NCBI RefSeq assembly: GCF_000499845.2
Contig: NC_023755.2
Span: 29,520,217 to 29,584,216, forward strand
Length of the DNA: 64,000 nt
Source of the DNA: Phaseolus vulgaris
Lineage: Eukaryota; Streptophyta; Magnoliopsida; Fabales; Fabaceae
Direction: 5' to 3'
The notes below the pieces were generated by a model. It was not told the DNA's origin, searched no databases, and was given only the letters and a program-made list of their open reading frames with translations. Positions 12,019-22,740 of this stretch are shown here, piece by piece (within the stretch, counting starts at the first letter, position 1; every line of letters starts with the position of its first letter). A program made the position numbers and the translations under genes.

Positions 12019-13073
12019 TTGGGAGTTTAGTTGTATTATGTTTAGAAAGTGAAACAATTTATATTTTGACAATTTAATTTACTTGTTGTTTGGATTAGTT
12101 TGACATTATCAACTTTGTTCTCTCAATAAAGTCATATTTTAATTATTATATTTATCAATTTTAATTATATTATGAAGTACAATATTATTATGAAATTAGT
12201 TTATGTTATAATTTAATTATATTATGAAACATAACTGTGTACTGAAGTTTAATTATAATATGAAATTATATTATGAAATCAAATTATAAAATAGAATTAA
12301 ATAAATTATTATAAATATTAAAAATAAAATTAAATATTTAATATTCGAATTATGACAATTATAAGGTGTATTATAAATGTCATATTATACTGTATTAAGT
12401 GGCGGTTAAAAATGTCACTATTTACGTTAGAATTGATTTACCTAGTTTTTAAATTACGACATTTATAACTGACGTCAATTACACGCTTAAAACCGCCACT
12501 TTATACAATGTATAATATGGCGTCTGCTACAACGGTTCTCAATTGACCGCCACATTAAACTTTGTGGCAGCAAGAATTCTGGCGGTACGCGGTACCGCCA
12601 CAGATGTATAATGCGGCGATTAAAAACGTCAGTTTTTGCAAAAATAACTGTCGCATTATACACGTTTTTTTGTAGTGCCTCCTGTGGTCTCTTGGAACGA
12701 TTTGAAGGAGTGTATGCGCCTTAGATTCGTGCCACCACACTTTAGGAAATACCTATTGTTGAAGCTCCAACGGTTTCAACAAGGCACGCTAAGTGTGGAT
12801 GCTTATTTTAAGGAGTTAGAAACGCTTTTACTTAAAGTAAACATGGATGAGAGTGAGGAAGCTATGATAGCTAGGTTTGTGAGTGGTCTAAGAAGGGATA
12901 CTCAAGATGTTGTTGAACTTCAAGAGTATTCATCTTTGGGATCTTTGGTTCACCTTGCAATGAAGGTTGAATCACAACTAGCAAAGAAAAGTGCTTTCAA
13001 AAACTCTCCCAATGATGGTTACTACAACAACTCTTGGAAAAATAAAAAAAACTTTTTCAAAACTTCCTTCTAA

Positions 13074-13788
13074 GGATTCTTCTTTCAAACCTAAAAAGTC
13101 TAAGCCTTCTACTTCTACTCCTAAATCACCAATCAAATCGTCTAGTAAGAAATGCTTTAAATGTTTGGGCTATGGTCACATTGCTTCTAATTGTCCTTCT
13201 AAAAGGAATATGTATGTGCATAATGGCATAGTAGTTAGTGAGCATGATTCTGATTCATCTAGGCATTCTTCACCTTCTAGGCCATCAAGTGAGCATGAGA
13301 GCGAAAGTCCACTTGACGGAGATTTGTTGGTTGTGAGACGTCTTCTTGGGCAAGTTTTACAACCCTTTAATGAAAGTCAAAGAGAAAATATTTTTCATAC
13401 AAGATGTCTCATTCAAAACAACATTTGTTCTTTGATAGTGGATGGGGGTAGTTGTGCCAATGTGGCTAGTACAAGAGTAGTATATAAGCTTGGATTGTCT
13501 ACTATCTCTCATACAAAGCCCTACAAATTACAATGGTTAAGTGAAGTGGGCGAGATCATTGTTAACAAACAAGTCCTCATAAATTTCTCTATTGGTAAAT
13601 ACAAAGATGAGGTCTTGTGTGATGTTGTGCCAATGGAAGCTACACATGTTCTTTTGGGTAGGCCATGGTAATTTGATAGAAAAAATTTTCATGATGGCTT
13701 TACCAATAAACTTTCTTTTGACTTCCATGGACACTAGGTCATATTAAAATCTCTCTCTCCAAGAGAAGTCCATGAGGACCAAATTCTT
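13074..13788 (+). pseudogene. Ty3 protease region
   Basis: After the zinc knuckle the frame continues through a Ser/Glu-rich linker to the retropepsin motif LIVDGGSCANVAS near 13432-13470. Plant Ty3 proteases of this type usually have D-S/T-G at the start of this motif, so DGG may impair catalysis. The domain ends with HVLLGRPW and a TAA at 13669-13671, where related elements read through. A further TAG follows at 13737 before the RT frame reopens at 13789. Confidence 0.82.
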
Positions 13789-15290
13789 ATGAAGAAAAAG
13801 AGGGAGAGTGAAAATACAAAAAGTTCTAAGAAGACTCTTCTTATCTCTAGCCATGCGGTCAACAAGGTAATAGTTTCTCACAATCCTATCTTTTTAGCTA
13901 TTCCTAGACCTCTTGAGTGCGAAAAACTTGAGGATAGTCCACATTGTTTGGATAATTTGGTAGAGGAATTTCATGATGTGTTTCAAGATCCCCCTAAAGG
14001 ACTTCCCCCTTTAAGAGGGATTGAACACCAAATTGATTTAATTTCGGGATCTTCTTTACCAAATCGTCCCGCATATAGGACCAATCCAAGTGAAACTAGA
14101 GAAATTCGCCAACAAGTAGAAGAGTTAATTGCCAAAGGGTGGGTTCAAGATAGTATGAGCCCTTGTGCCATGCCTATCATACTTGTCCCTAAAAAGAATG
14201 GGTCATGGAGGATGTGTTCCGATTGTAGGGCCATAAACAACATTACAATCAAATATAGGCATCCCATCCCTAGGCTTGATGATTTGTTGGATGAATTGCA
14301 TGGTTCACAAATTTTTACCAAAATTGATCTTAAAAGTGGGTATAATCAAATTCGTATTAAATCGGGAGATGAATGGAAAACCGCTTTTAAGACCAACTTT
14401 GGCTTGTATGAGTGGTTAATTATGCCTTTTGGTTTAACTAATGCACCAAGTACATTCTTGCGTCTCATGCATCATGTTTTAAGACCATTCATTGGCAAGT
14501 TTGTAGTTGTTTATTTTGATGATATCCTCATTTATAGCTTGTCTTTGGGTGACCATAAGATGCATGTTAGACAAGTGTTAGAAACCCTTAGGAAAGAACA
14601 TTTGTATGCTAACCTTACTAAATGTATGTTTGCACTTGGTCATATGGAATTCCTAGGGTTTGTTGTAAGTGTTAAAAGGGTGCATGTAGATCAATCAAAG
14701 GTTGTATCAATTCAAAATTGGCCAACACCCACCAATGTGAATGATGTACGAAGCTTTCATGGCCTTGCTTCTTTTTATAGAAGGTTTGTGAAAGACTTTG
14801 GTACAATTGCCGCACCTCTCAATGACATAGTAAAAAAGAATGTGGTTTTTAAGTGGGGAGAAGAGCAACAAAAGGCTTTTGACATTTTGAAAGAAAGATT
14901 AACTAATGCTCCCATCTTAGCCCTTTCTAATTTTACTAAAACATTTTTGATAGAATGTGATGCTTCGAATATAGGAATTAGGGCTGTTCTCCTTTAAGAG
15001 GGCCACCCCATAGCTTATTTTAGTGAGATATTGAAAGGTAGTCATCTCAATTATTCCACTTATGATAAAGAATTATATGTACTTGTTAGAGCTTTGTATA
15101 CTTGGCAACATTATCTTTTTCCTAAAGAATTTGTGATTCATAGTGATCATGAATCTCTTAAGTATTTGAAAAGCCAAAATAATCTCAATAAGAGGCATGC
15201 TAAGTGGGTGGAATTCCTTGAGCAATTTCCTTATGTGATCAAACACAAGCAAGGAAAAATTAATATTGTGGCCGATGCACTTTCTAGACT
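13789..15290 (+). pseudogene. Ty3 reverse transcriptase and RNase H
   Basis: The RT domain is well preserved: the motif [18 protein letters not shown], then [38 protein letters not shown] and the catalytic YFDDILIYS at about 14512-14538. RNase H follows with [10 protein letters not shown]; a TAA at 14995-14997 interrupts it in place of a glutamine codon. The frame resumes from 15031 through [10 protein letters not shown] and IVADALSR, holding the remaining RNase H acidic residues. Apart from the single stop, codon use and motifs look recently functional. Confidence 0.92.
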
Positions 15291-16543
15291 CTATACCTTG
15301 CTCAATCTTTTAGGTACCCAATATCTTAGGTTTGATCACATCAAGGATCTTTATCATGATGACCTTGATTTTTCTCTTATCTATCAAGAGTGTGCTAAGG
15401 GAGGACACAAATATTTTTTTATACAAGATGGGTTTCTTTTTAAAGGTAAAAGACTTTGTGTGCCCCAAAGCTCTATTAGACAATCTCTTGTTAGAGAAGC
15501 ACATGAGGGTGGATTAATGGGACATTTTGGGGTAGCTAAAACTTTAGATGTTTTACATGAGCATTTCTTTTGGCCTCATATGCGAAAATGTGTGCATAAC
15601 TTGTGTGATAAATGTATTGCATGTCGTAAGGCTAAATCTAGAGTGCAACCCCATGGTTTATATACACCTCTTCCTATCCCTACAATGCCTTGGGTTGATA
15701 TTTCTATGGATTTCATCTTAGGACTACCCAAGACATCAAAGGGTAAGGATTCCATCTTTGTGGTAGTGAATCGTTTTTCAAAAATGGCACATTTTATTCC
15801 TTGCCACAAAGTGGATGATGCATGTCAAATTGCAAATCTCTTCTTTAAGGAAGTTGTTCGTTTACATGGACTTCCTAGAAGTATAGTATCCGATAGAGAT
15901 TCCAAGTTCTTGAGTCACTTTTGGAAGACCTTGTGGGGGAAACTTGGCACTAAAATTTTATTTTCTACTACTTGCCACCCCCAAACTGATGGCCAAACTG
16001 AAGTGGTCAATCAAACTTTGGGCCAAATGTTGCGATGCTTTATTTCCGAGAATCCAAGGGTTTGGGAGAATTTACTACCACATGTTGAGTTTGCTTATAA
16101 TAGAGTAGTAAATTCTACCAAATCCCATTCTCCTTTTTGAGGTTGTGTATGGGTTCAACCCCCTAACACCTCTTGATCTTCTTCCTATTCCTATACTTGA
16201 TGATGTATTATGCAAGGATGGTTGTGAAAAGGCTTATTTTATTAAAAATTTGCATAATGACATCAAGTTACGAATTGAGAAGAAAGTTGGCAAGTATGCT
16301 GAACATGCCAACAAAAGGAGAAAAGCATTATTGTTTGATGTTGGTGATTGGGTTTGGCTTCACTTGAGAAAAGATCGTTTTCCTAATCAAAGGAAGTCCA
16401 AACTTATGCCTCGTGGTGATGGACCTTTTCAAGTCCTAAAGAGGATTAATGATAATGCTTATGAGTTAGATATGCCTGATATGTTTCTTGGTAGTCATAC
16501 CTTTAATATCAGTGATCTAACTCCTTTTTCTGTAAGTCTTTAG
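15291..16543 (+). pseudogene. Ty3 integrase
   Basis: The N-terminal zinc domain is visible ([13 protein letters not shown], then [11 protein letters not shown]). The catalytic core has the first Asp in [10 protein letters not shown], the second in IVSDRDSKF and the Glu in [10 protein letters not shown], so the DDE triad is complete. A one-base insertion in the T run near 16134-16138 ends the frame after SHSPF. The C-terminal SH3-like part continues in another frame from 16145 (MYGFNPLTPLDLLP to ISDLTPFSVSL, stop at 16543). No chromodomain follows before the polypurine tract. Confidence 0.9.
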
Positions 16544-16567
16544 AATTCGTGGTCGAATTCTCTCCAA

Positions 16568-16578
16568 CTCGGGGAGTA
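16568..16578 (+). other. Ty3 polypurine tract
   Basis: CTCGGGGAGTA immediately precedes the 3' LTR start (TGATGG at 16579), the expected plus-strand priming site. Confidence 0.75.
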
Positions 16579-17564
16579 TGATGGAGATCAAGAAGAATAA
16601 GAGAATGAGGATGAAGTTGAAGATGCTCAAAGACATATTAGCTCATCATCCTTTTTACCTCAAAGGATTACAAGGAGCAAAGCTAAAGAGTTAGGAAGTA
16701 GGCTTCAAATGTTTTCTCTTATTGTAGTTTCTTTTGTATAAAATTTAAAATACATAGAGTAGTGTTTAGTAAGGTGCTAAAGAGGAAAACCTAAGACACA
16801 TCTTGTGTATAGCATCTATAGGCGTTAGTTTTTAGGAAAAATCTAGAAGGTGCCTCTTCACTCTCCATTTTAGGCGCTAGAAGTGGAAGAGTTATAGGCT
16901 ACCTTGTAAAGCTTCTCTTGTAAGCTTCTTTGTAATAGGTGATCGGTCTTTCCCTTATAAAAGGAGGGCTTGAGTCTTTGAAATGATAGAATTGATTTTT
17001 GAGTAAAGAACCTCTCCCAAATTGGTGAGTGAATTGAGAGAGACTTGTGTCTTCTTATCTTCTAGTCTTATTCTGAGTGCATTCTTGGACTCTCAAGTGG
17101 CGACAACTACACTCATCTTGAAGCCGTTCATCCTTCAAGTGGCGTGCACATCTCCAAGAGCTACAACCACATAAGTTTCCCAGTTCTTTTCATCATCTTC
17201 ATCCATTTCCATTCTAAAACAAACTCTAAAACATGTCTTTGATGTTTCTAGTCTTTTCAATCGGTAGAACTTGCTTGTTTTGTGTTTTTATTCGGTAGTT
17301 CCTTCTAGTTTTCTGTTCTTGTGGTTTTTGTTGTGTATCCTTGTGTTTTAATCGGTTCATTTGTGTTCTTTTGTGTTTTAATCGGTTCATATGCCATATT
17401 ATGAGTTTCTATATGAGTTTGGCTTGGTTACTTGTGCTTTGGTGAGTTCTTGAATGTTAAGAACATTGATCCAATTCTTAAAAAGTGCCTAATCATATTC
17501 CAACTCTTGTTGAATTCATAACATGTTCATATCATATCTCTATCATGTTATTGGAATCATATCA
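16579..17564 (+). repeat. Ty3 3' LTR (986 bp)
   Basis: Starts TGATGGAGATCAAGAAG and ends GGAATCATATCA, followed by the AGGTG duplication. The TATA box is at about 16956-16962 (TTATAAAAGGAG). It is the same length as the 5' LTR, with scattered substitutions and no sizeable indel. Confidence 0.93.
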
Positions 17565-17729
17565 AGGTGTGTGTAGCAAAGAGGGTGAGTGGTTCTTGTG
17601 GTATCAAGATCACCTCTTTGTGTTTGTGTGTGTTGTAATATGTGATTGGTTACTAGTGGAACCCAGTGGTTGTTCTAGGAACTGGATGTAGCTCAAGGTT
17701 GAGTGAACCAGTATGAATTGGTTGAGTAA

Positions 17730-17755
<26 letters not shown>
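17730..17755. repeat. (CT)n microsatellite in solo LTR
   Basis: Thirteen CT units, in the position where related LTRs have TCTCTCTATCTCTTC. Confidence 0.9.
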
Positions 17756-17760
<5 letters not shown>

Positions 17761-18089
17761 TTACAAACTGTTTGTTTTAATTCTGGTTTTGCTGCTGCCA
17801 TAAATAACCATTTAAAACGTAGTTTCAATCGATTGAAATTTTGCAAACAGTTTCTTTTACATTGTTTGATTGACTTCCTTGATTGCTTAGTTTGTGATTG
17901 TTGATAATGCTTCATTCTTATTCAATCTTTGCAAAAATCTTTTGACAAAAAATTCACCCTCCCTCTTATTTAAGCCATTAATTCTAATAGTGCAGTCTGA
18001 CCTCTCCTCTGCATCACAACACAAACCTATAGCAACATCTATTCATATACAAAGCATCATAACTCACAACTCATGTTAACGATTGAATG

Positions 18090-19225
18090 CAATTAAGGGG
18101 GTATAACACCCAATCAGAATAAGAGAATTGAAAGTTATTTATTCTTCTCCTCATTCTATTCCACGCTTGTAGTTGAGCTAGAATTACAATTTCCTCTACA
18201 CCCACTTTCCCTTCTTTAAAAACCACCCCATTCCTATGATTCTAAATGCTCCATACAACCGCTACCGACACACATTTCCAAGCTTGGTTCCTTTTTGCAT
18301 TAAACTGAAACAATAGGAAGTGGAGCAAATGATGCTTCATATCACGGTGATATGAAAATTGTATCCCTAACCATTCAGACACCTTCAACCATACCTAAAA
18401 AGATACTACGCATACCCCAAAGAGATGGCTTACCGTTTCCTCTTCCTCGTTACTTAAAGGGCATAAGAGAGATGTTAATGTTACCCCTTTTCTTCGAAGA
18501 TTATCTCTTGTTGGTACTCTTCCTTTGAGAATCCTCCATGCCAAAGTTAAAACATTAGGTATGACTTTGATATCGCATAAGACTTTCATTCCTTGATCAC
18601 TTTCAGATGGAGTACACAAGTGCAAGGCTCCATATGCTGATTTAACTGAGAATTCACCTCCTTCTTCAGCATCCCAAACAACCTTTGTCCTTAGATCCTT
18701 GTTGTATTACACCCATATTGAGATCTGATTCTAGTTGTATAAATTGTTCTTTTTCCCATTTGAAAGTCATTCTTCTCCATTCCAAATTCCATACCCATCG
18801 ACTCTTCCCACATACCCTCCTGTTGAATAATTTTATCTTTATGCTCTGATATGAGATATAACCTTGAACATTTTTGTTTCAGAGAGAAAGCACTTGATCA
18901 GTTATCTTCTCATAATAGAATGTCTTTCCTATCTCCCACTTTCCAAGATAATTGATTATAAAACCAACATTCCATTTGTCCCTCTTCACATACTTTTCAC
19001 AAGTCACGTCACCACCATGAATGAGACCTACTGTGAGTTCTTCCTCTAACACTATTGGCGTATTTCGACAAAACCACCTCTCTCCATTTTCCCGAAACAT
19101 CCACTTTCAGTTTCCACATCCTCTTTGCAAGTAATGCTTTGTTAAAGCTTCTTACATCCTTTATCCCCAACCCTCCCTCCTTCTTTGGTACGCATATGGT
19201 TTCCCAAAATTTGCCATCACTTATT
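18090..19225 (-). mobile_element. LINE E: decayed 3' portion of an L1-like element
   Basis: On the minus strand the order is an RT-to-linker remnant near 18640-19225 (with GGLGIKDVRSFNKALLAK-like sequence at about 19120-19190) and a zf-RVT piece at 18395-18625 (LAWRILKGRVPTRDNLRRKG, then C-C-H). The 3' flank near 18098-18125 (CACCCAATCAGAATAAGAG) matches the 3' regions of LINE A and LINE C but has no poly-A, so the 3' end is eroded. No target duplication was found. Many stops and frame changes; no functional product. Confidence 0.75.
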
Positions 19226-20499
19226 TTGTTTTATAATTTGTTTTGCTAATATTATGACATAATTGTTTAATTTTGTACTAGTGAACATAATTTTGTATTT
19301 AATTAAAATGGACTAATAATGGTAAAATTTTATTTAGTTATAAATAAATATACTATTAAAAGTTATTAACTTTTTTTGTAATAATTATTTTAAAAATTAT
19401 ATGTAGAAGGGTTGATAATGTATTTTTTTATACATTAAATTAAACTCCAGACCTTCACTTTTAACATGTTTATTTCTGCTTTAAAAAGTTTATTCATATT
19501 ATAGCCTGATCATTCTCTTTTTTTTTTATAAAAATAATATTCTGATCTTAGCATTAACTGAAATAAAATCAAAGTGTGAAGCTAGCACAGCAAGGAAATG
19601 TAAGGCTACTTCATATTAAAAAAAAATGAAATCCTATCACGTTGTTTCTTAATTTAAAAAACACGTTTAGGTGTAAAGTCTAAAGTTTATAATTGAAAAA
19701 TGTTTAATAAACACATGCCGTTTCTATCTAAAATTTAGAGTATATTTTTGAGATATTTGACACAGTATAAAGATAAAAATGAGACAAAAATAAGTGTATA
19801 TTATATCATATATGAACTCTTATATGTTTAAAGAACGAACTTATTTATAATTGTCAAAATTCATAAATTTCTTAATCTTCAATTTTCTTAATAATATGTT
19901 CATACCTTCTTTTTATAGTAAAAAAATAAGTAAAGAGGTGTAACTATTTTATCATAAAAGAATAAAAGAATTGTTGCCCTATAAAGAGAAACCTATAAAG
20001 AGAAAATTATGAAGTAAAAACTAATTTTATAAACAAAAAATAATTAGTTGCTATCGTGATTAAATTAGAGATTATTTTAGAGACTAATTTTTTTTTTAAA
20101 TTAATTTTTATTATTGTTAAATAACTTCTAAATTGGTATCTAATTAGTTACTAATTTAGAAATCATTTAACAATAATAAAAACTAATTTAGAAACAATTG
20201 AACAATAATAAAAACTAATTTAGAAAACAAATTTTTTTCTAATTTTTAAAATATTTTCTAATTTAATTACTATAATAATTAATTATTTTTTGTTTCTAAA
20301 ATTATTTTTTATTTTATAATTTTTTTATAGTCTGTCATGTCTTAAACTTGTTTTTCTTAAACAAGGTTTGATGAAGAATGAAGAAAAAAAAATATAGTTG
20401 AAATAAAATATCTTAATAATTAAACAACCAAAATTTTCAGTCATAAGTTGCACCTAAATATCTTCCTTGTTATGATACTGTACACCCTCAAATTATTTT
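19226..20499. other. AT-rich spacer with a decayed MITE-like repeat
   Basis: No gene is visible. The part at about 20030-20300 repeats the words GGTATCTAATTAGTTACTAATTTAG and AACAATAATAAAAACTAATT. These belong to the same repeat family seen at 22560-22740 and 62100-62283. The rest is featureless AT-rich DNA. Confidence 0.5.
20030..20300. repeat. Decayed MITE-like repeat, copy 1
   Basis: It shares GGTATCTAATTAG and ATAATAAAAACTAATTTAGA with copies near 22560 and 62100, in partly inverted arrangement around AACAATAATAAAAACT. It has no ORF. Termini are too eroded to define. Confidence 0.45.
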
Positions 20500-20519
20500 T
20501 TATCATAAACACCCTTAAC

Positions 20520-20781
20520 ATTTTATTTTACCATATACAGAATATTTATGGATTAATCTGCAGAAGAAGGTGGTGATCAAAAAACAAAAATCTGCAGAAA
20601 AAGGTAGATGGAGCTCTGAGTGAAAATTTGGTCCCTGATTGACATAATGAAAAATAAATTTTGCAGGGACAGAATTTCTTGAGATTCTGACTGATAATAT
20701 ATTAAGAAAGTTGGAAAAACTACATGCAACAGAGGCAGCATCCATCTCAGTAACATCACCAAGTCTACAGCTAGTTTTTTG
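20520..20781 (+). other. Possible terminal exon of an unidentified gene
   Basis: After an intron-like stretch ending TAAATTTTGCAG, the plus strand is open from about 20665 to a TGA at 20780 and reads GTEFLEILTDNILRKLEKLH, then ATEAASISVTSPSLQLVF. It has normal amino-acid composition and an amphipathic helix-like start. The upstream sequence (20520-20650) has further CAG and GT sites but no convincing exon. The minus-strand frame over the same bases looks less protein-like. It may be a relic or chance. No family recognised. Confidence 0.22.
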
Positions 20782-20852
20782 AACTAATAGCCAAAATGGT
20801 TGCAAACTTTAACTGAGAGGCTCCGCAAAACATGGGCATGTGATCAATTATG

Positions 20853-20855
<3 letters not shown>

Positions 20856-20926
<71 letters not shown>
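20856..20926. repeat. (CT)n microsatellite
   Basis: About 35 CT units with one TT interruption. The plus-strand frame here is a Ser/Leu run and not a gene. Confidence 0.95.
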
Positions 20927-20931
20927 GGTAC

Positions 20932-21674
20932 AACTACACAGCATGGCATTATTCTCTCTCTTGGTGTCTCTGTCTCTGTCATAATTTTTCTAACACCATT
21001 TTCTTATGAAGCTTTGTATTTGCTTTGGCGAAAGAGTCGCCGCGAAGGTAGGCATTATATATGCAAGCAAACACACCCACGCCAGAGAAATCACTTAGAC
21101 CTTGGAATGACCTATAGAATCTTTGCATGCATTATTATTATTTTATTTCCAAATCCAATCTCACAGATTACTAAGATGGGTAACAGCCAAAATTCTTAGA
21201 CTGTGTAATCAGATACTTCATCGAGAACATGGCAAATAATGCTCCTAAATATATACAATACTCCTTTACAAAGTCTAGGGTTCTTCTCTCCACACCTCTC
21301 TATATATTAATTCCACTATCTTTTTTCTTTTTATATGTTCTTTCTTCGTATACTTCTTTCATTATATATGTCTCCCCATGTTTTCGAGCAACATTTGGTG
21401 CTATACATACTTCCTTCTGTACTTGTTATAAAACACATTTTTTGAAAAAAATAACAGTCTTCTTACTAATTATTATTTGTTTCTATCATCTAGACTTAGT
21501 GGTTGATTTATATATTTATCACAACTAAAATTACAATATACATCTTTTTATTGTTGGAATATGTTTTACCTCCTAACATTTAGTATTAATATTAATAAGA
21601 TGCATTCTGATTTCTGACTATTAATGATATATAAAGAAATTTGACTTCCATGCATTGGTACATCTCAAAATTAG

Positions 21675-21727
<53 letters not shown>

Positions 21728-22559
21728 GTTAGAATTCAAGATATTAATCATTCATTTAGTACACGAGAACATGATATTATTTGAAACTTAAAATAATAGG
21801 TTTTTTTTTTTTTTTTAAATTTCACTTATATATTATTTAATGTGTTCGCTTTATTAATGATAGTCAAATTCCAACTGCTATGATAGAACAAAAGCTAGGA
21901 TCAAATTAGTTTCATAGAAATAGTGTGAGTATAAGGAATATAAAAGTGAGAGCCAATCTCTGTACTTTGATAAAAAAGACAAAAGTTTTAGAGCCTACCT
22001 AGTGGAAGAGGACAGTAGTTATATTATTGTTTATTATCGGACATAATTAACAAGTCAGTGATACGATGCACACACCATGTTTTACATATATATGTTTTTA
22101 CTACCTGATTCTTATATCATCTTGTGTTTTGTGAGTTCATAGTTGAGGAATTAAGTTATCACTTTCCTAATATATGCACTTTTTTTCTGAAACAAAACCC
22201 GAACATCTACTTAATCCTACTAGCACGGAGTAACTGTATAAATATTAAATATCCACGTGTATAGGCACTATGCCTATGCAGACATTGATCTTGTAGACAA
22301 CACCTACAAAAGTAGGTTTTATGTTCTTTCATCTTCTTTAGACTGTTCTGCTTAACCGATGTCAATTTTCATGGACGAGAAGATTATATTCAAACCGATT
22401 GTTGAATAATAGGTTACTGTATGTTTCTTTTAATTTATTAATAAAAAAAAATTAGAAAGCAATTATACAGAAAGTTGTGTGGGTGAGTTGATATCAGTTG
22501 TCTCTAGCGGTTATACTTCTCCCATGGTGTCAAGGGGGTGTCAAGGGTGCATACATATA
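20932..22559. other. Spacer without recognisable gene
   Basis: AT-rich DNA with short hydrophobic open frames (for example 21229-21528) lacking any motif. It contains an (AT)n tract at 21677-21725. Confidence 0.5.
21677..21725. repeat. (AT)n microsatellite
   Basis: About 24 uninterrupted AT units. Confidence 0.95.
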
Positions 22560-22740
22560 AAGTTGGTATCTAAATCTTGGTAGCTAATTAGATATCAATT
22601 TATAAATTTTATTAATAATAAAAACTACTTTAGATATCAGTAAATTTTTTAGTCTGTAAAATAATATCGAATTTAGTCAATATAGTGACTAATTATTTTT
22701 ATCTCTAAAATTGGTTTCTATTTAATGATTTCTTTGTAGT
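22560..22740. repeat. MITE-like repeat, copy 2, right end CTTTGTAGTG
   Basis: Contains GGTATCTAAATCTTGGTAGC and TAATTAGATATCAATTTATA, shared with the copy at 62100-62283. It ends in TTTCTTTGTAGTG, a typical right terminus complementary to CACTACAAAGAAA. The left terminus is not seen. LINE B coding sequence begins immediately after, so the MITE may have inserted in, or been joined to, the LINE. Confidence 0.5.

Larger units (their letters stand above)
9218..12677. mobile_element. CACTA transposon carrying host gene fragments (Pack-CACTA)
   Basis: The element starts CACTACAAAAAATCG and ends TTTTTTTGTAGTG, a classic CACTA terminal inverted repeat. The 3-bp duplication CCT is at 9215-9217 and 12678-12680, and removing the element restores the gag reading frame. 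Subterminal repeats of the form GTATAAAGTGGCGGTTTT / AACCGCCAC occur in both orientations at each end (about 9232-9350 and 12330-12660). No transposase domain was found in 3,460 bp. Instead the interior holds intron-bounded exon-like pieces, one clearly similar to a sphingolipid enzyme. It would need a transposase supplied in trans. Confidence 0.88.
8642..13073 (+). pseudogene. Ty3 gag, interrupted by CACTA element
   Basis: The gag frame starts at ATG 8642 (MDTYSSAESSKSHSTHKAYV), preferred over the upstream in-frame ATG at 8573 because that extension is a hydrophobic translation of leader. An acidic/basic coiled-coil segment follows at residues 15-60, then a His/Arg-rich tract (YRRRRHHHHSHGERHH) and the retrotransposon gag core. 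A TGA at 9176-9178 ends the first segment. The CACTA element sits at 9218-12677, after which gag resumes in frame (VVSWNDLKECMRLRFVPPHF). The last part shifts frame in or near the A- and T-rich run at 13040-13070. The zinc knuckle (CFKCLGYGHIASNC, about 13153-13194) is intact but lies in the shifted frame. Confidence 0.88.
6436..17564 (+). mobile_element. Ty3/gypsy retrotransposon with two 986-bp LTRs, nested in solo LTR
   Basis: A full-length structure: 5' LTR 6436-7421, PBS at 7424, gag, protease, RT, RNase H and integrase in Ty3 order, polypurine tract CGGGGAG before 16579, and 3' LTR 16579-17564. The 5-bp target duplication AGGTG is at 6431-6435 and 17565-17569. The coding region is broken by a CACTA insertion in gag, in-frame stops (9176, 13669, 13737, 14995) and frameshifts near 13065 and 16137. 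Reading LTR against LTR by eye gives about 35 differences in 986 positions. The integrase C-terminal motif (GDGPFQVLKRINDNAYELD) resembles chromovirus-type elements. I see no chromodomain, so clade placement is tentative. Confidence 0.93.
5782..17989 (+). repeat. SIRE-like solo LTR, carrying a nested Ty3 element
   Basis: The outer repeat begins TGTAGAACATGGGAGCTTTG, aligning with TGTTGAATATGAGAAGCTTT at 47606. It ends ...CCATTAATTCTAATA at 17989, aligning with the LTR end at 44106. The 5-bp duplication GTGCA is at 5777-5781 and 17990-17994. No gag, pol, primer-binding site or second LTR of this family is present between them, so it is a solo LTR of about 1.07 kb (5782-6435 plus 17570-17989; the AGGTG copy at 17565-17569 belongs to the Ty3 target duplication). 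It contains a TATA-like GCTATAAATAAGG near 6164 and several AACCGGTTG palindromes. Solo LTRs typically arise by LTR-LTR recombination. Confidence 0.88.

Noticed and set aside
20840..21199. 119-codon plus-strand frame starting in the CT microsatellite
   Set aside because: The first 25 residues are a Ser/Leu run from the (CT)n repeat and the rest has no motif or codon bias; treated as chance.
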